Source: Streptococcus canis
GTDB taxonomy: Bacteria; Bacillota; Bacilli; Lactobacillales; Streptococcaceae
DNA length: 64,000 bases
NCBI RefSeq assembly: GCF_900636575.1
Contig: NZ_LR134293.1
Span: 2,020,745-2,084,744, forward strand
Direction: 5' to 3'
Under the pieces are notes generated by a model that was not told where the DNA came from, did not search any database, and saw only the letters and a list, made by a program, of their open reading frames with translations. Below, one piece after another: positions 50,140-58,900 of this stretch (the first letter of the stretch is position 1; each line of letters starts with the position of its first letter). Made by a program: the position numbers and the translations under genes.

Positions 50140-50236
50140 GGTAAATTAGATTTACTAATTTACAAAGTATCATCATTAGGCACCAACCATCTCAAATTAC
50201 CTACTAGCGCTATTCGGCAATTGAAGAATTTTACAT

Positions 50237-50300
50237 TCGCAAAACTTTTTATGCGTTCGCAAATATATTTTTGAACATCGCAATCCTGTCATGATATAAT
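50237..50300 (+). promoter_or_regulatory. Promoter and triple operator of ABC-3C operon
   Basis: TTGAAC (50271-50276), 18 bp, TATAAT (50295-50300) with an extended TGA in front. TCGCAA occurs at 50237, 50257 and 50278 in the same orientation (20 and 21 bp apart, two helical turns each); the third lies between the -35 and -10 boxes. They are likely operators for the XRE regulator encoded at the end of the operon. The rest of 50140-50420 shows nothing else convincing. Confidence 0.6.
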
Positions 50301-50420
50301 AAACTTAATCATTAACGATTACTTTGTTCGACTCTATTGTATTAAATGAGATTTTGAATTCGGGGACAGATTAGTACAATACGGTACAGCTTGGTACAAA
50401 AATGAAAAGGAGATAATCAC

Positions 50421-51545
50421 TTGGATTTTCCCACTTATTTTAGAATACTGAAAAAATATCTTGGAGATGGCGCGACTATCCCAGAGTTTTTTCGAGAACT
50501 CATTGAAATGATTACTGATGATGACGCCGAAGATATCATTAGTGCTTCTGGTATTACATCTGACAAAGCAGATAGTACGCTTATCTCTTATACAAAGCCC
50601 AAAAGAGGCTTCACCAAGAAGATGGCAAATCAATTGCTCTACCGGGTCAATTCAGCTAATATGACGGAGTCTATTGAAAGTAGGCCAGATGAAACTATTC
50701 AGTTACTAGCTAATGAATTTAATACTTATTATCCTGATATTACTGCTGAAAATGCCTCGCAAAGAATTCCAGAAATTTTCGTTGACTTCATTAGAGAGAA
50801 AGCTGGGATGGGAATATCAACCACAGCTCAAAAAGCTACATTTATTAACCAGTCGAATCAACTCAAAAAACAATATGGACAATTCTTACTGACGGAAGCA
50901 AATAACTGTTGTGCATTCCCAGGCTGTGATAGACCACTCATTTTAACAAGAGGTGGTTTAGCATCGGAAAACTATGAGGTTTCAACCATTGAAAAAGATA
51001 AGGACGCTGAACCACTGAATCTGATAGCCCTCTGCCCAGATTGTTTTTTAACCTATCAAGCAGAAAGTCGCAAAAAAATTGTAACAGCTCTAAAAAATGT
51101 TAAAAAGATTCTAGTCTCTGCACATAACAGCCAACAATCGATTTCTGATATGAAGTTAGATAGTGGAATTGTCTCAGTTTTGACTAGTCTCAATAAACTA
51201 AAATTTGATGAATATGATATCTCCTATGACCCGAAGCAATTGACTGATAAGATATCACCTGAGAACAATCGTACGCTTTATCAATTGGTTAAGAACCAAG
51301 TTATTGATAACTACTTAACCATTCAAAAAATCATTATAAATTTAGATAAACAAGGAAGAATCGATTACGAGGATATCCAATATCAAATGCGATCGATGTA
51401 CAAAAAGTTAAAGGCTGCCAAGCATGGTAATCTTGAGATTTTCAATACTATTTCGGAAAAACTCCATAAAGCTACACTACAGGACATCTACTTCTGCCAG
51501 ATGATTGTCTCTTACTTTATCCAAAAATGCGAGGTACTTGAATAA
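50421..51545 (+). CDS. ABC-3C system protein: HTH, degenerate HNH and ABC-3C C-terminal region
   Basis: 374 residues from a TTG at 50421 behind AAAAGGAGATAA. Residues 1-130 are helical with an HTH-like stretch (AEDIISASGITSDKADSTLISYTKPKRGF). Residues 150-220 form an HNH-like treble clef (NCCAFPGCDRPLILT ... LNLIALCPDCFLTYQ) with the zinc cysteines kept. The usual catalytic histidines are replaced (EVST for DHI-type, CF for CH), so nuclease activity is unlikely. The C-terminal part (250-374) is helical, as in ABC-three-component C-terminal domains. It overlaps the next ORF by 1 bp. It may sense a nucleic acid or protein trigger and report to the ATPase. Confidence 0.72.
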   Translation: MDFPTYFRILKKYLGDGATIPEFFRELIEMITDDDAEDIISASGITSDKADSTLISYTKPKRGFTKKMANQLLYRVNSANMTESIESRPDETIQLLANEFNTYYPDITAENASQRIPEIFVDFIREKAGMGISTTAQKATFINQSNQLKKQYGQFLLTEANNCCAFPGCDRPLILTRGGLASENYEVSTIEKDKDAEPLNLIALCPDCFLTYQAESRKKIVTALKNVKKILVSAHNSQQSISDMKLDSGIVSVLTSLNKLKFDEYDISYDPKQLTDKISPENNRTLYQLVKNQVIDNYLTIQKIIINLDKQGRIDYEDIQYQMRSMYKKLKAAKHGNLEIFNTISEKLHKATLQDIYFCQMIVSYFIQKCEVLE

Positions 51546-51769
51546 TGCAATTACCAAATAAACTTTATTCCTATCAAAAAAGCACCCTAGCCTATTTACC
51601 TAGAGTGCTACATGAAATTAAAATGGGGAACTCAAATGTGAAAGATATCTTTCATACTATCTCAGAAGAGTTGGAGGATCCGACAGATTTCTTATCCATC
51701 ATGGATTGCTTATATACATTAAACGCCATTGAAATGACCAATGAAGGAGAGGTAACATTATGCTTATAG
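51545..51769 (+). CDS. ABC-3C middle component (74 aa)
   Basis: MQLPNKLYSYQKSTLAYLPRVLHEIKMGNSNVKDIFHTISEELEDPTDFLSIMDCLYTLNAIEM. The LPNKLYSYxxS opening, central helices and LDCLYxLxxIE end match the small middle components (MC6/MC7-type) that bridge ABC-3C genes. These resemble winged-helix adaptors. It starts on the stop codon of the first gene and ends 10 bp into the ATPase gene, which indicates tight coupling and a complex. Confidence 0.75.
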   Translation: MQLPNKLYSYQKSTLAYLPRVLHEIKMGNSNVKDIFHTISEELEDPTDFLSIMDCLYTLNAIEMTNEGEVTLCL

Positions 51770-53418
51770 AAATGTGGTCGCCAGTCTTTAAAAAGGATGG
51801 ACAAACTCGGGAACCGATTCAATTTCACCCTGGATTAAACGTTATCATGGGTATGGACTTAGCTAATAATTCTATCGGCAAATCCTCTTCTTTATTAGCA
51901 ATTGACTTCATATTCGGAGGTAATAGCTATCTAAAATCAATTGCGGTTAAGAAATTAGGTGATCATCCTATCTACTTCTGCTTTCAATTTGAGAAAAAGT
52001 TTTATTTTTCAAGAGATACAGCCAATCCTGATATCATTATAGTGTGTGACAAGAACTACTCTCCAACTGGTGAAATAATGGACCTTGGAACGTTTCTTAA
52101 CAAACTTAAGAAACGATATCATTTGGAATCCTCCGATTTATCATTCCGATTAGCTATGAGTGGTTTCTTTAGAATTGCAGGGAAAAATAATCAAAATACC
52201 GATTTCCCGTTACAAGTTTATGCAAGCCAAAAATCTTCCGAATCCATTACAACCCTTATCCAACTATTTAATTTGTATGATAACATTGCACGATACAAAG
52301 AAAGACTTAAGGATAAGAGTGACCAGTTAACAACGTTTCGCAATGCTCGAAAATATGAATTTATCTCCAACTTAGTTGGTGGTAAAAAGCAATTCGAGCT
52401 CAACGTCTCAGAAATTAAAAGATTGGAATATGGCTTATCACACCTTCAAGATACTTATCAAGACAACATTTGTTCGGATGACATTGAGAAACATCAGCAA
52501 AAACTCCAGCTTAGAAATACTAAGTTGGAGCTAGAAAGTATTCTCCGTGATAAACAAAGACGTCTTAAGCTATTAGATATCAGTATCGAATTTGGTTTAT
52601 ATCCTACTGAATCTGACTTAACAGAGCTTCAGCAATACTTCCCTGATACTAATCTCAAGAAATTATATGAAGTTGAGACCTACCACAAAAAATTGGCAAC
52701 TATTTTAGATTCCGAATTCTCAACCGAACGTGAATCCCTAGTAGGTGAGATTGACGAATTAGAGAGTCAATTAGTAACTCTAAACCAAGAACTTCAAGAA
52801 CTAGGAAGCATCCCAAATCTTTCAACTGAGTTCTTAGAAAACTACTCTAAACTAACAGCAACGATCAATGCACTCAAAGAGCAAAACGAAGCCTATCTGA
52901 AAGAGTCTGCTTTATCAAAAGAAAAGTCAGAAGCAGACTCTGACTTGAAGCGTAGCACCGAAGATATACTAATAGAGTTAGAAGGAAAAATCAATGCTAA
53001 AATGCGAGAGTTCAATAATATTCTGTATCCAGATATTCGCAAAGCCCCTCAAATCAATCTCAAAGCTCATAACAGCTACTCCTTCTACACCCCAGATGAT
53101 GATGGTACAGGAACTAAGTTCAAAGGGATGATTTTATTTGACCTAACCATGCTCTATCTCACTAACCTGCCAGCACTGGCACACGACTCATTACTCTTGA
53201 GTAATATTAGCTACCAAGCAACCGAAGCTCTGTTGAAGCTATATGACCAATCAAAATCACTAAATAAGCAGGTGTTTTTAGCTTTCGATAAAGCAAGCTC
53301 ATACTCTCCAGAAGCTAATCAACTCTTATTAGAAAATACTGTATTGCGACTCTCTAGTAACGGAAATGAACTCTACGGTATTTCATGGAATAAAGGAGAA
53401 AACTCAGATGAAGTTTAG
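51760..53418 (+). CDS. ABC-3C SMC-like ATPase with DUF2326 end
   Basis: 552 residues. The N-terminal ABC half has FHPGLNVIMGMDLANNSIGKSSSLLAIDFIFGG (Walker A NNSIGKSS). A long coiled coil follows (about 180-420; KLQLRNTKLELESILRDKQRRLKLL, then ESLVGEIDELESQLVTLNQELQEL). The C-terminal part carries MREFNNILYPDIRKAP, FKGMILFDLTMLYLTNLPALAHDSLLLSNI and KQVFLAFDKASSYSPEANQLLLENTVLRL, the DUF2326 pattern with Walker B-like acidic residues. Relatives are RecN/SMC-like nucleic-acid or complex sensors in conflict systems. It overlaps the XRE gene by 11 bp. Confidence 0.85.
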   Translation: MLIEMWSPVFKKDGQTREPIQFHPGLNVIMGMDLANNSIGKSSSLLAIDFIFGGNSYLKSIAVKKLGDHPIYFCFQFEKKFYFSRDTANPDIIIVCDKNYSPTGEIMDLGTFLNKLKKRYHLESSDLSFRLAMSGFFRIAGKNNQNTDFPLQVYASQKSSESITTLIQLFNLYDNIARYKERLKDKSDQLTTFRNARKYEFISNLVGGKKQFELNVSEIKRLEYGLSHLQDTYQDNICSDDIEKHQQKLQLRNTKLELESILRDKQRRLKLLDISIEFGLYPTESDLTELQQYFPDTNLKKLYEVETYHKKLATILDSEFSTERESLVGEIDELESQLVTLNQELQELGSIPNLSTEFLENYSKLTATINALKEQNEAYLKESALSKEKSEADSDLKRSTEDILIELEGKINAKMREFNNILYPDIRKAPQINLKAHNSYSFYTPDDDGTGTKFKGMILFDLTMLYLTNLPALAHDSLLLSNISYQATEALLKLYDQSKSLNKQVFLAFDKASSYSPEANQLLLENTVLRLSSNGNELYGISWNKGENSDEV

Positions 53419-53617
53419 CTACAATAAATTATGGAAACTTCTCATTGATAAAGATTGGACAAAAACAAAGCTTAGACAAGAAGCTGGGATTAGTTCTTCC
53501 ACGATCGCAAAATTAGGAAAAGGGGAAAATATCACTACTGATATTTTATTGAAAATTTGTATTACACTTGATTGTAAGATTGAAGATATAGTAGAAATTA
53601 TAGATAATGATGATTAA
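53408..53617 (+). CDS. Small XRE-family regulator (69 aa)
   Basis: MKFSYNKLWKLLIDKDWTKTKLRQEAGISSSTIAKLGKGENITTDILLKICITLDCKIEDIVEI is a complete Cro/CI-type HTH (YozG-like). The ATG at 53408 overlaps the ATPase stop. It probably autoregulates the operon through the three TCGCAA sites at the promoter. The IS66 left end begins 3 bp after its stop, so the gene is not interrupted. Confidence 0.9.
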   Translation: MKFSYNKLWKLLIDKDWTKTKLRQEAGISSSTIAKLGKGENITTDILLKICITLDCKIEDIVEIIDNDD

Positions 53618-53619
53618 TT

Positions 53620-53641
53620 GTAAGCGCCCAATAACAAGGTA
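53620..53641 (+). repeat. IS66 left terminal inverted repeat
   Basis: GTAAGCGCCCAATAACAAGG plus TA, perfectly complementary to 55771-55750. It begins 3 bp after the XRE stop codon. Confidence 0.93.
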
Positions 53642-53704
53642 CCTATCCTCTCTTCCAGTAATTCTGCTATACTGTAGAAAATAAGAATACTGGGGGATAT
53701 CTGA

Positions 53705-53886
53705 ATGACCAAACAACCTATTGTTCCTTTGGAACAACTACCCATTTCTCGAAAATTTGAGAAAAAGCGAAGAATGCTCTTATCTTTCGTTGTAAAGTGA
53801 GAGAGCTTGATCTCTCTTTTTACTCCCCTATCTCATCTGAACAAGCTATCGCTATCTTGGATAAGGTATTGTCCTATGACCATTAA
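53705..53886 (+). pseudogene. tnpA: IS66 accessory gene tnpA, frameshifted
   Basis: The ATG frame reads MTKQPIVPLEQLPISRKFEKK and then goes off after the A5 run at 53762-53766. The -1 frame continues AKNALIFRCKVRELDLSFYSP and ISSEQAIAILDKVLSYDH to the TAA at 53886, which overlaps the tnpB start. One missing A (6 to 5) explains it. Small TnpA-like proteins of about 60 residues precede tnpB in streptococcal IS66 elements. Confidence 0.65.
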
Positions 53887-54226
53887 CTTAAGTGATTTAG
53901 GCCAGGTCTATCTGGTTTGTGGAAAAACAGATATGAGACAGGGCATTGATTCGCTCGCTTATCTTGTTAAAAGTCAATTTGACCTAGATCCCTTCTCAGG
54001 TCAGGTATTCCTCTTTTGTGGGGGGCGGAAGGATCGCTTTAAAGCTCTTTATTGGGATGGTCAAGGATTCTGGCTCCTCTACAAGCGTTTTGAAAAAGGA
54101 AAACTCACTTGGCCAAACAATGAGTATGACGTTAAGGCTCTGACTTCTGAACAATTAAACTGGCTAATGAAAGGATTTTTCATCACTCCTAACATAAACT
54201 GTACAAAAAGTCGTGATTTCTATTGA
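53876..54226 (+). CDS. tnpB: IS66 accessory protein TnpB
   Basis: 116 residues from the ATG at 53876 (MTINLSDLGQVYLVCGKTDMRQGIDSLAYLV); the frame is open further upstream but only inside tnpA. DLDPFSGQVFLFCGGRKDRFKALYWDGQGFWLLYKRFEKGKLTWP is the IS66 Orf2-like signature. TnpB is needed for IS66 transposition, though its biochemical role is not clear. It appears intact. Confidence 0.92.
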   Translation: MTINLSDLGQVYLVCGKTDMRQGIDSLAYLVKSQFDLDPFSGQVFLFCGGRKDRFKALYWDGQGFWLLYKRFEKGKLTWPNNEYDVKALTSEQLNWLMKGFFITPNINCTKSRDFY

Positions 54227-54279
54227 AATCATGGCTTTTCTTTAGGTATAATATAGAAAACATTAGGAGGAGATCATTT

Positions 54280-55708
54280 ATGGAAGAATTACTTAAAATC
54301 ATTAAACAGCAGTCTAATGAGATTGCTCTCCTTCGTGAACAAGTCGTTTATCTGACACAAAAAATTTATGGCAAATCATCTGAGAAAACGATTCAAATTA
54401 ATGGGCAACTCAGTCTTTTTGAAGAAGAACAATTAACTGAAGAAAAAGCGGACTTACCCAGGTGAACTTGAAACCATTACCTATCAGCGTAAGAAGGCTA
54501 AAGGAAAACGTCAAACCATTCTGAACCAATTTAAAGCCGAAGAAAGACATTATCACCTAACAGAATGTGCTTGTCCAGATTGTCATGGGGCTCTCAAAGA
54601 AATTGGTGCAACCGTTCAGCGTCAAGAACTGGTCTTTATTCCAGCACAGCTGAAGAGAGTTGACCATATCCAGCATGCCTACAAATGTCTGGCTTGTAGT
54701 GAGAAGACTCTCAGTGATAAAATTATCAAAGCTCCCGTACCTAAAGCACCACTAGCACATAGTCTAGGGTCTGCTTCAATCATTGCTCATACGATTCATC
54801 AGAAGTTTCATCTTAAAGTACCGAATTATCGTCAGGAAGAAGATTGGACTAAACTTGGTTTGCCTATAACACGCAAAGAAATCGCTAACTGGCATATTAA
54901 GGCAAGTCAGTATTATTTTGAACCACTTTATGAGCTTTTACACCAGAAATTACTAGAACAGCCCGTCCTTCATGCGGATGAAACCAGCTATCGCGTTTTA
55001 GAAAGCGATAGCCAGCTAACTTACTATTGGACCTTCTTATCTGGTAAGGATGAGAAAGAAGTAATCACTCTTTATCATCACGATAAGCGTCGTAGTGGGC
55101 TAGTTGCCCAAGAATTTCTAGGTGATTACGCTGGTTATGTTCATTGCGATATGCATGGGGCTTATCGTCAATTGGAGACTGCCAAGGCAGATAAGAGTTC
55201 TCTGGTGTTCAAAGGGCTGTGCTATTGTGATAAGATGTTTGCCTTAGAGGAGTCATGGGCTGATTTATCTTTACAAGATCGCCTGATGAAACGCCAAGAT
55301 GAGTTAGAACCTTTGATGGCAGAGTTCTTTGACTGGTGTCGCAGGCAGGCTGTTCTTCCAGGCTCTAAGTTGGGACGTGCCATTGACTATAGCCTTAAGT
55401 ATGAAGAAACGTTTAGAACTGTACTTAAAGATGGTAGTCTCGTCTTATCCAATAATATGGCGGAACGTGCGATCAAGTCTTTGGTTATGAGACGTAAAAA
55501 TTGGCTCTTTTCACAAAGCTTTGAGGGTGCTAAATCAAGTGCTATCATTATGTCTCTATTGGCAACAGCTAAACGACATCACTTGGATAGCGAAAAATAT
55601 ATAGGTTACCTACTAGAGAATCTTCCGAATGAGGAGATATTCGCCAAAAAGGAAGTTCTAGAGGCTTATTTGCCATGGGCAGAGAAGGTACAACAAAATT
55701 GTAGATAA
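54280..55708 (+). pseudogene. tnpC: IS66 transposase TnpC, frameshifted
   Basis: The ATG at 54280 has AGGAGGAGATC upstream. The N-terminal leucine-zipper part (MEELLKIIKQQSNEIALLREQVVYLTQKIYGKSSEKT) runs to LTEEKADLP and then stops at 54463. The +1 frame takes over at GELETITYQRKKAKGKRQ and stays open to 55708, through the zinc motif (CACPDCHG ... YKCLAC) and the DDE core (LHADETSYRV; YVHCDMHGAYRQL; LSNNMAERAIKSLVMRRKNWLFSQS). One extra C in CCC at about 54458-54460 explains it. Inactive as sequenced. Confidence 0.85.
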
Positions 55709-55749
55709 CAAAATCTTCCAGAGTCAGTGAACTTTGGAAGATTTTAATA

Positions 55750-55771
55750 TACCTTGTTATTGGGCGCTTAC
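55750..55771 (-). repeat. IS66 right terminal inverted repeat
   Basis: Reverse complement identical to the left end over 22 bp. The next bases, GTTATGAC, do not repeat the left flank. Confidence 0.93.
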
Positions 55772-55828
55772 GTTATGACTGCTAAACAAATTCAAGAACT
55801 CCAAAAACGAAATGCTCTTACAAAATCA

Positions 55829-55863
55829 AAAGTCTATCTAGATTATACATCTAGATAGACTTT
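55829..55863. terminator. Strong hairpin downstream of surface protein gene
   Basis: AAAGTCTATCTAGA, loop TTATACA, TCTAGATAGACTTT: a perfect 14-bp stem, with TTTTGATTTTG on the minus-strand side. It is probably the terminator of the LPXTG gene ending at 55989; the 217 bp between IS66 and that gene contain no other convincing feature. Confidence 0.65.
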
Positions 55864-55988
55864 CCAAGCATGATGCTTGAACATATTGAATACTCTATTT
55901 AGGTTGGAGAGAGATAATTAAACATAGAGCATTCACACCGTAAAACGGAGAAAAGTTTAATGACATTTCAGGTCATAGGTCAAAAGAT

Positions 55989-58900
55989 TTAATCCTCTTT
56001 TTTCTTAGAACCATACATAAGAGTGCTTATTAACAAAACAATTATTCCAAACAACGATAGATGAGTATTGATCTCGCCAGTAGAAGGAAGTTCAACAACA
56101 CCATCTGCTTCAACTTCAGCTTTCTTATCTTTGCCTGCTTGGGCGGCATCTTCGGCTGCTTTCACGGCTGCTTCAGCTGCGGCTTCTGCGGCATCTTGGG
56201 AATCTGGTTTGCCGTTGCTATCCGCATCGTTGACGGTTACTTCTGATGTCGTTACTTGATCAAGACGTGCTTTCAACGCTTCTTTGACTGGGCCTTCTGG
56301 TAAGCTATCGACTAACGGAGTTGCTGTACCTTTCTTCTCAGTTGTGACATCGTTCAAGCCATCTACGGCTGATTTCTCATCTGGATTAACAACACCATCT
56401 GCTTCAACTTCAGCTTTCTTATCTTTGCCTGCTTGGGCGGCATCTTCGGCTGCTTTCACGGCTGCTTCAGCTGCGGCTTCTGCGGCATCTTGGGAATCTG
56501 GTTTGCCGTTGCTATCCGCATCGTTGACGGTTACTTCTGATGTCGTTACTTGATCAAGACGTGCTTTCAACGCTTCTTTGACTGGGCCTTCTGGTAAGCT
56601 ATCGACTAACGGAGTTGCTGTACCTTTCTTCTCAGTTGTGACATCGTTCAAGCCATCTACGGCTGATTTCTCATCTGGATTAACAACACCATCTGCTTCA
56701 ACTTCAGCTTTCTTATCTTTGCCTGCTTGGGCGGCATCTTCGGCTGCTTTCACGGCTGCTTCAGCTGCGGCTTCTGCGGCATCTTGGGAATCTGGTTTGC
56801 CGTTGCTATCCGCATCGTTGACGGTTACTTCTGATGTCGTTACTTGATCAAGACGTGCTTTCAACGCTTCTTTGACTGGGCCTTCTGGTAAGCTATCGAC
56901 TAACGGAGTTGCTGTACCTTTCTTCTCAGTTGTGACATCGTTCAAGCCATCTACGGCTGATTTCTCATCTGGATTAACAACACCATCTGCTTCAACTTCA
57001 GCTTTCTTATCTTTGCCTGCTTGGGCGGCATCTTCGGCTGCTTTCACGGCTGCTTCAGCTGCGGCTTCTGCGGCATCTTGGGAATCTGGTTTGCCGTTGC
57101 TATCCGCATCGTTGACGGTTACTTCTGATGTCGTTACTTGATCAAGACGTGCTTTCAACGCTTCTTTGACTGGGCCTTCTGGTAAGCTATCGACTAACGG
57201 AGTTGCTGTACCTTTCTTCTCAGTTGTGACATCGTTCAAGCCATCTACGGCTGATTTCTCATCTGGATTAACAACACCATCTGCTTCAACTTCAGCTTTC
57301 TTATCTTTGCCTGCTTGGGCGGCATCTTCGGCTGCTTTCACGGCTGCTTCAGCTGCGGCTTCTGCGGCATCTTGGGAATCTGGTTTGCCGTTGCTATCCG
57401 CATCGTTGACGGTTACTTCTGATGTCGTTACTTGATCAAGACGTGCTTTCAACGCTTCTTTGACTGGGCCTTCTGGTAAGCTATCGACTAACGGAGTTGC
57501 TGTACCTTTCTTCTCAGTTGTGACATCGTTCAAGCCATCTACGGCTGATTTCTCATCTGGATTAACAACACCATCTGCTTCAACTTCAGCTTTCTTATCT
57601 TTGCCTGCTTGGGCGGCATCTTCGGCTGCTTTCACGGCTGCTTCAGCTGCGGCTTCTGCGGCATCTTGGGAATCTGGTTTGCCGTTGCTATCCGCATCGT
57701 TGACGGTTACTTCTGATGTCGTTACTTGATCAAGACGTGCTTTCAACGCTTCTTTGACTGGGCCTTCTGGTAAGCTATCGACTAACGGAGTTGCTGTACC
57801 TTTCTTCTCAGTTGTGACATCGTTCAAGCCATCTACGGCTGATTTCTCATCTGGATTAACAACACCATCTGCTTCAACTTCAGCTTTCTTATCTTTGCCT
57901 GCTTGGGCGGCATCTTCGGCTGCTTTCACGGCTGCTTCAGCTGCGGCTTCTGCGGCATCTTGGGAATCTGGTTTGCCGTTGCTATCCGCATCGTTGACGG
58001 TTACTTCTGATGTCGTTACTTGATCAAGACGTGCTTTCAACGCTTCTTTGACTGGGCCTTCTGGTAAGCTATCGACTAACGGAGTTGCTGTACCTTTCTT
58101 CTCAGTTGTGACATCGTTCAAGCCATCTACGGCTGATTTCTCATCTGGATTAACAACACCATCTGCTTCAACTTCAGCTTTCTTATCTTTGCCTGCTTGG
58201 GCGGCATCTTCGGCTGCTTTCACGGCTGCTTCAGCTGCGGCTTCTGCGGCATCTTGGGAATCTGGTTTGCCGTTGCTATCCGCATCGTTGACGGTTACTT
58301 CTGATGTCGTTACTTGATCAAGACGTGCTTTCAACGCTTCTTTGACTGGGCCTTCTGGTAAGCTATCGACTAACGGAGTTGCTGTACCTTTCTTCTCAGT
58401 TGTGACATCGTTCAAGCCATCTACGGCTGATTTCTCATCTGGATTAACAACACCATCTGCTTCAACTTCAGCTTTCTTATCTTTGCCTGCTTGGGCGGCA
58501 TCTTCGGCTGCTTTCACGGCTGCTTCAGCTGCGGCTTCTGCGGCATCTTGGGAATCTGGTTTGCCGTTGCTATCCGCATCGTTGACGGTTACTTCTGATG
58601 TCGTTACTTGATCAAGACGTGCTTTCAACGCTTCTTTGACTGGGCCTTCTGGTAAGCTATCGACTAACGGAGTTGCTGTACCTTTCTTCTCAGTTGTGAC
58701 ATCGTTCAAGCCATCTACGGCTGATTTCTCATCTGGATTAACAACACCATCTGCTTCAACTTCAGCTTTCTTATCTTTGCCTGCTTGGGCGGCATCTTCG
58801 GCTGCTTTCACGGCTGCTTCAGCTGCGGCTTCTGCGGCATCTTGGGAATCTGGTTTGCCGTTGCTATCCGCATCGTTGACGGTTACTTCTGATGTCGTTA

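Larger units (their letters stand above)
53620..55771. mobile_element. IS66-family insertion sequence, defective
   Basis: Perfect 22-bp terminal inverted repeats start GTAAGCGCCCAATAACAAGG: left 53620-53641, right 55750-55771, length 2152 bp. It contains the usual tnpA, tnpB and tnpC order. The flanks are GATTAATT and GTTATGAC, so there is no 8-bp target duplication. tnpA and tnpC carry single-base frameshifts. Confidence 0.93.
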
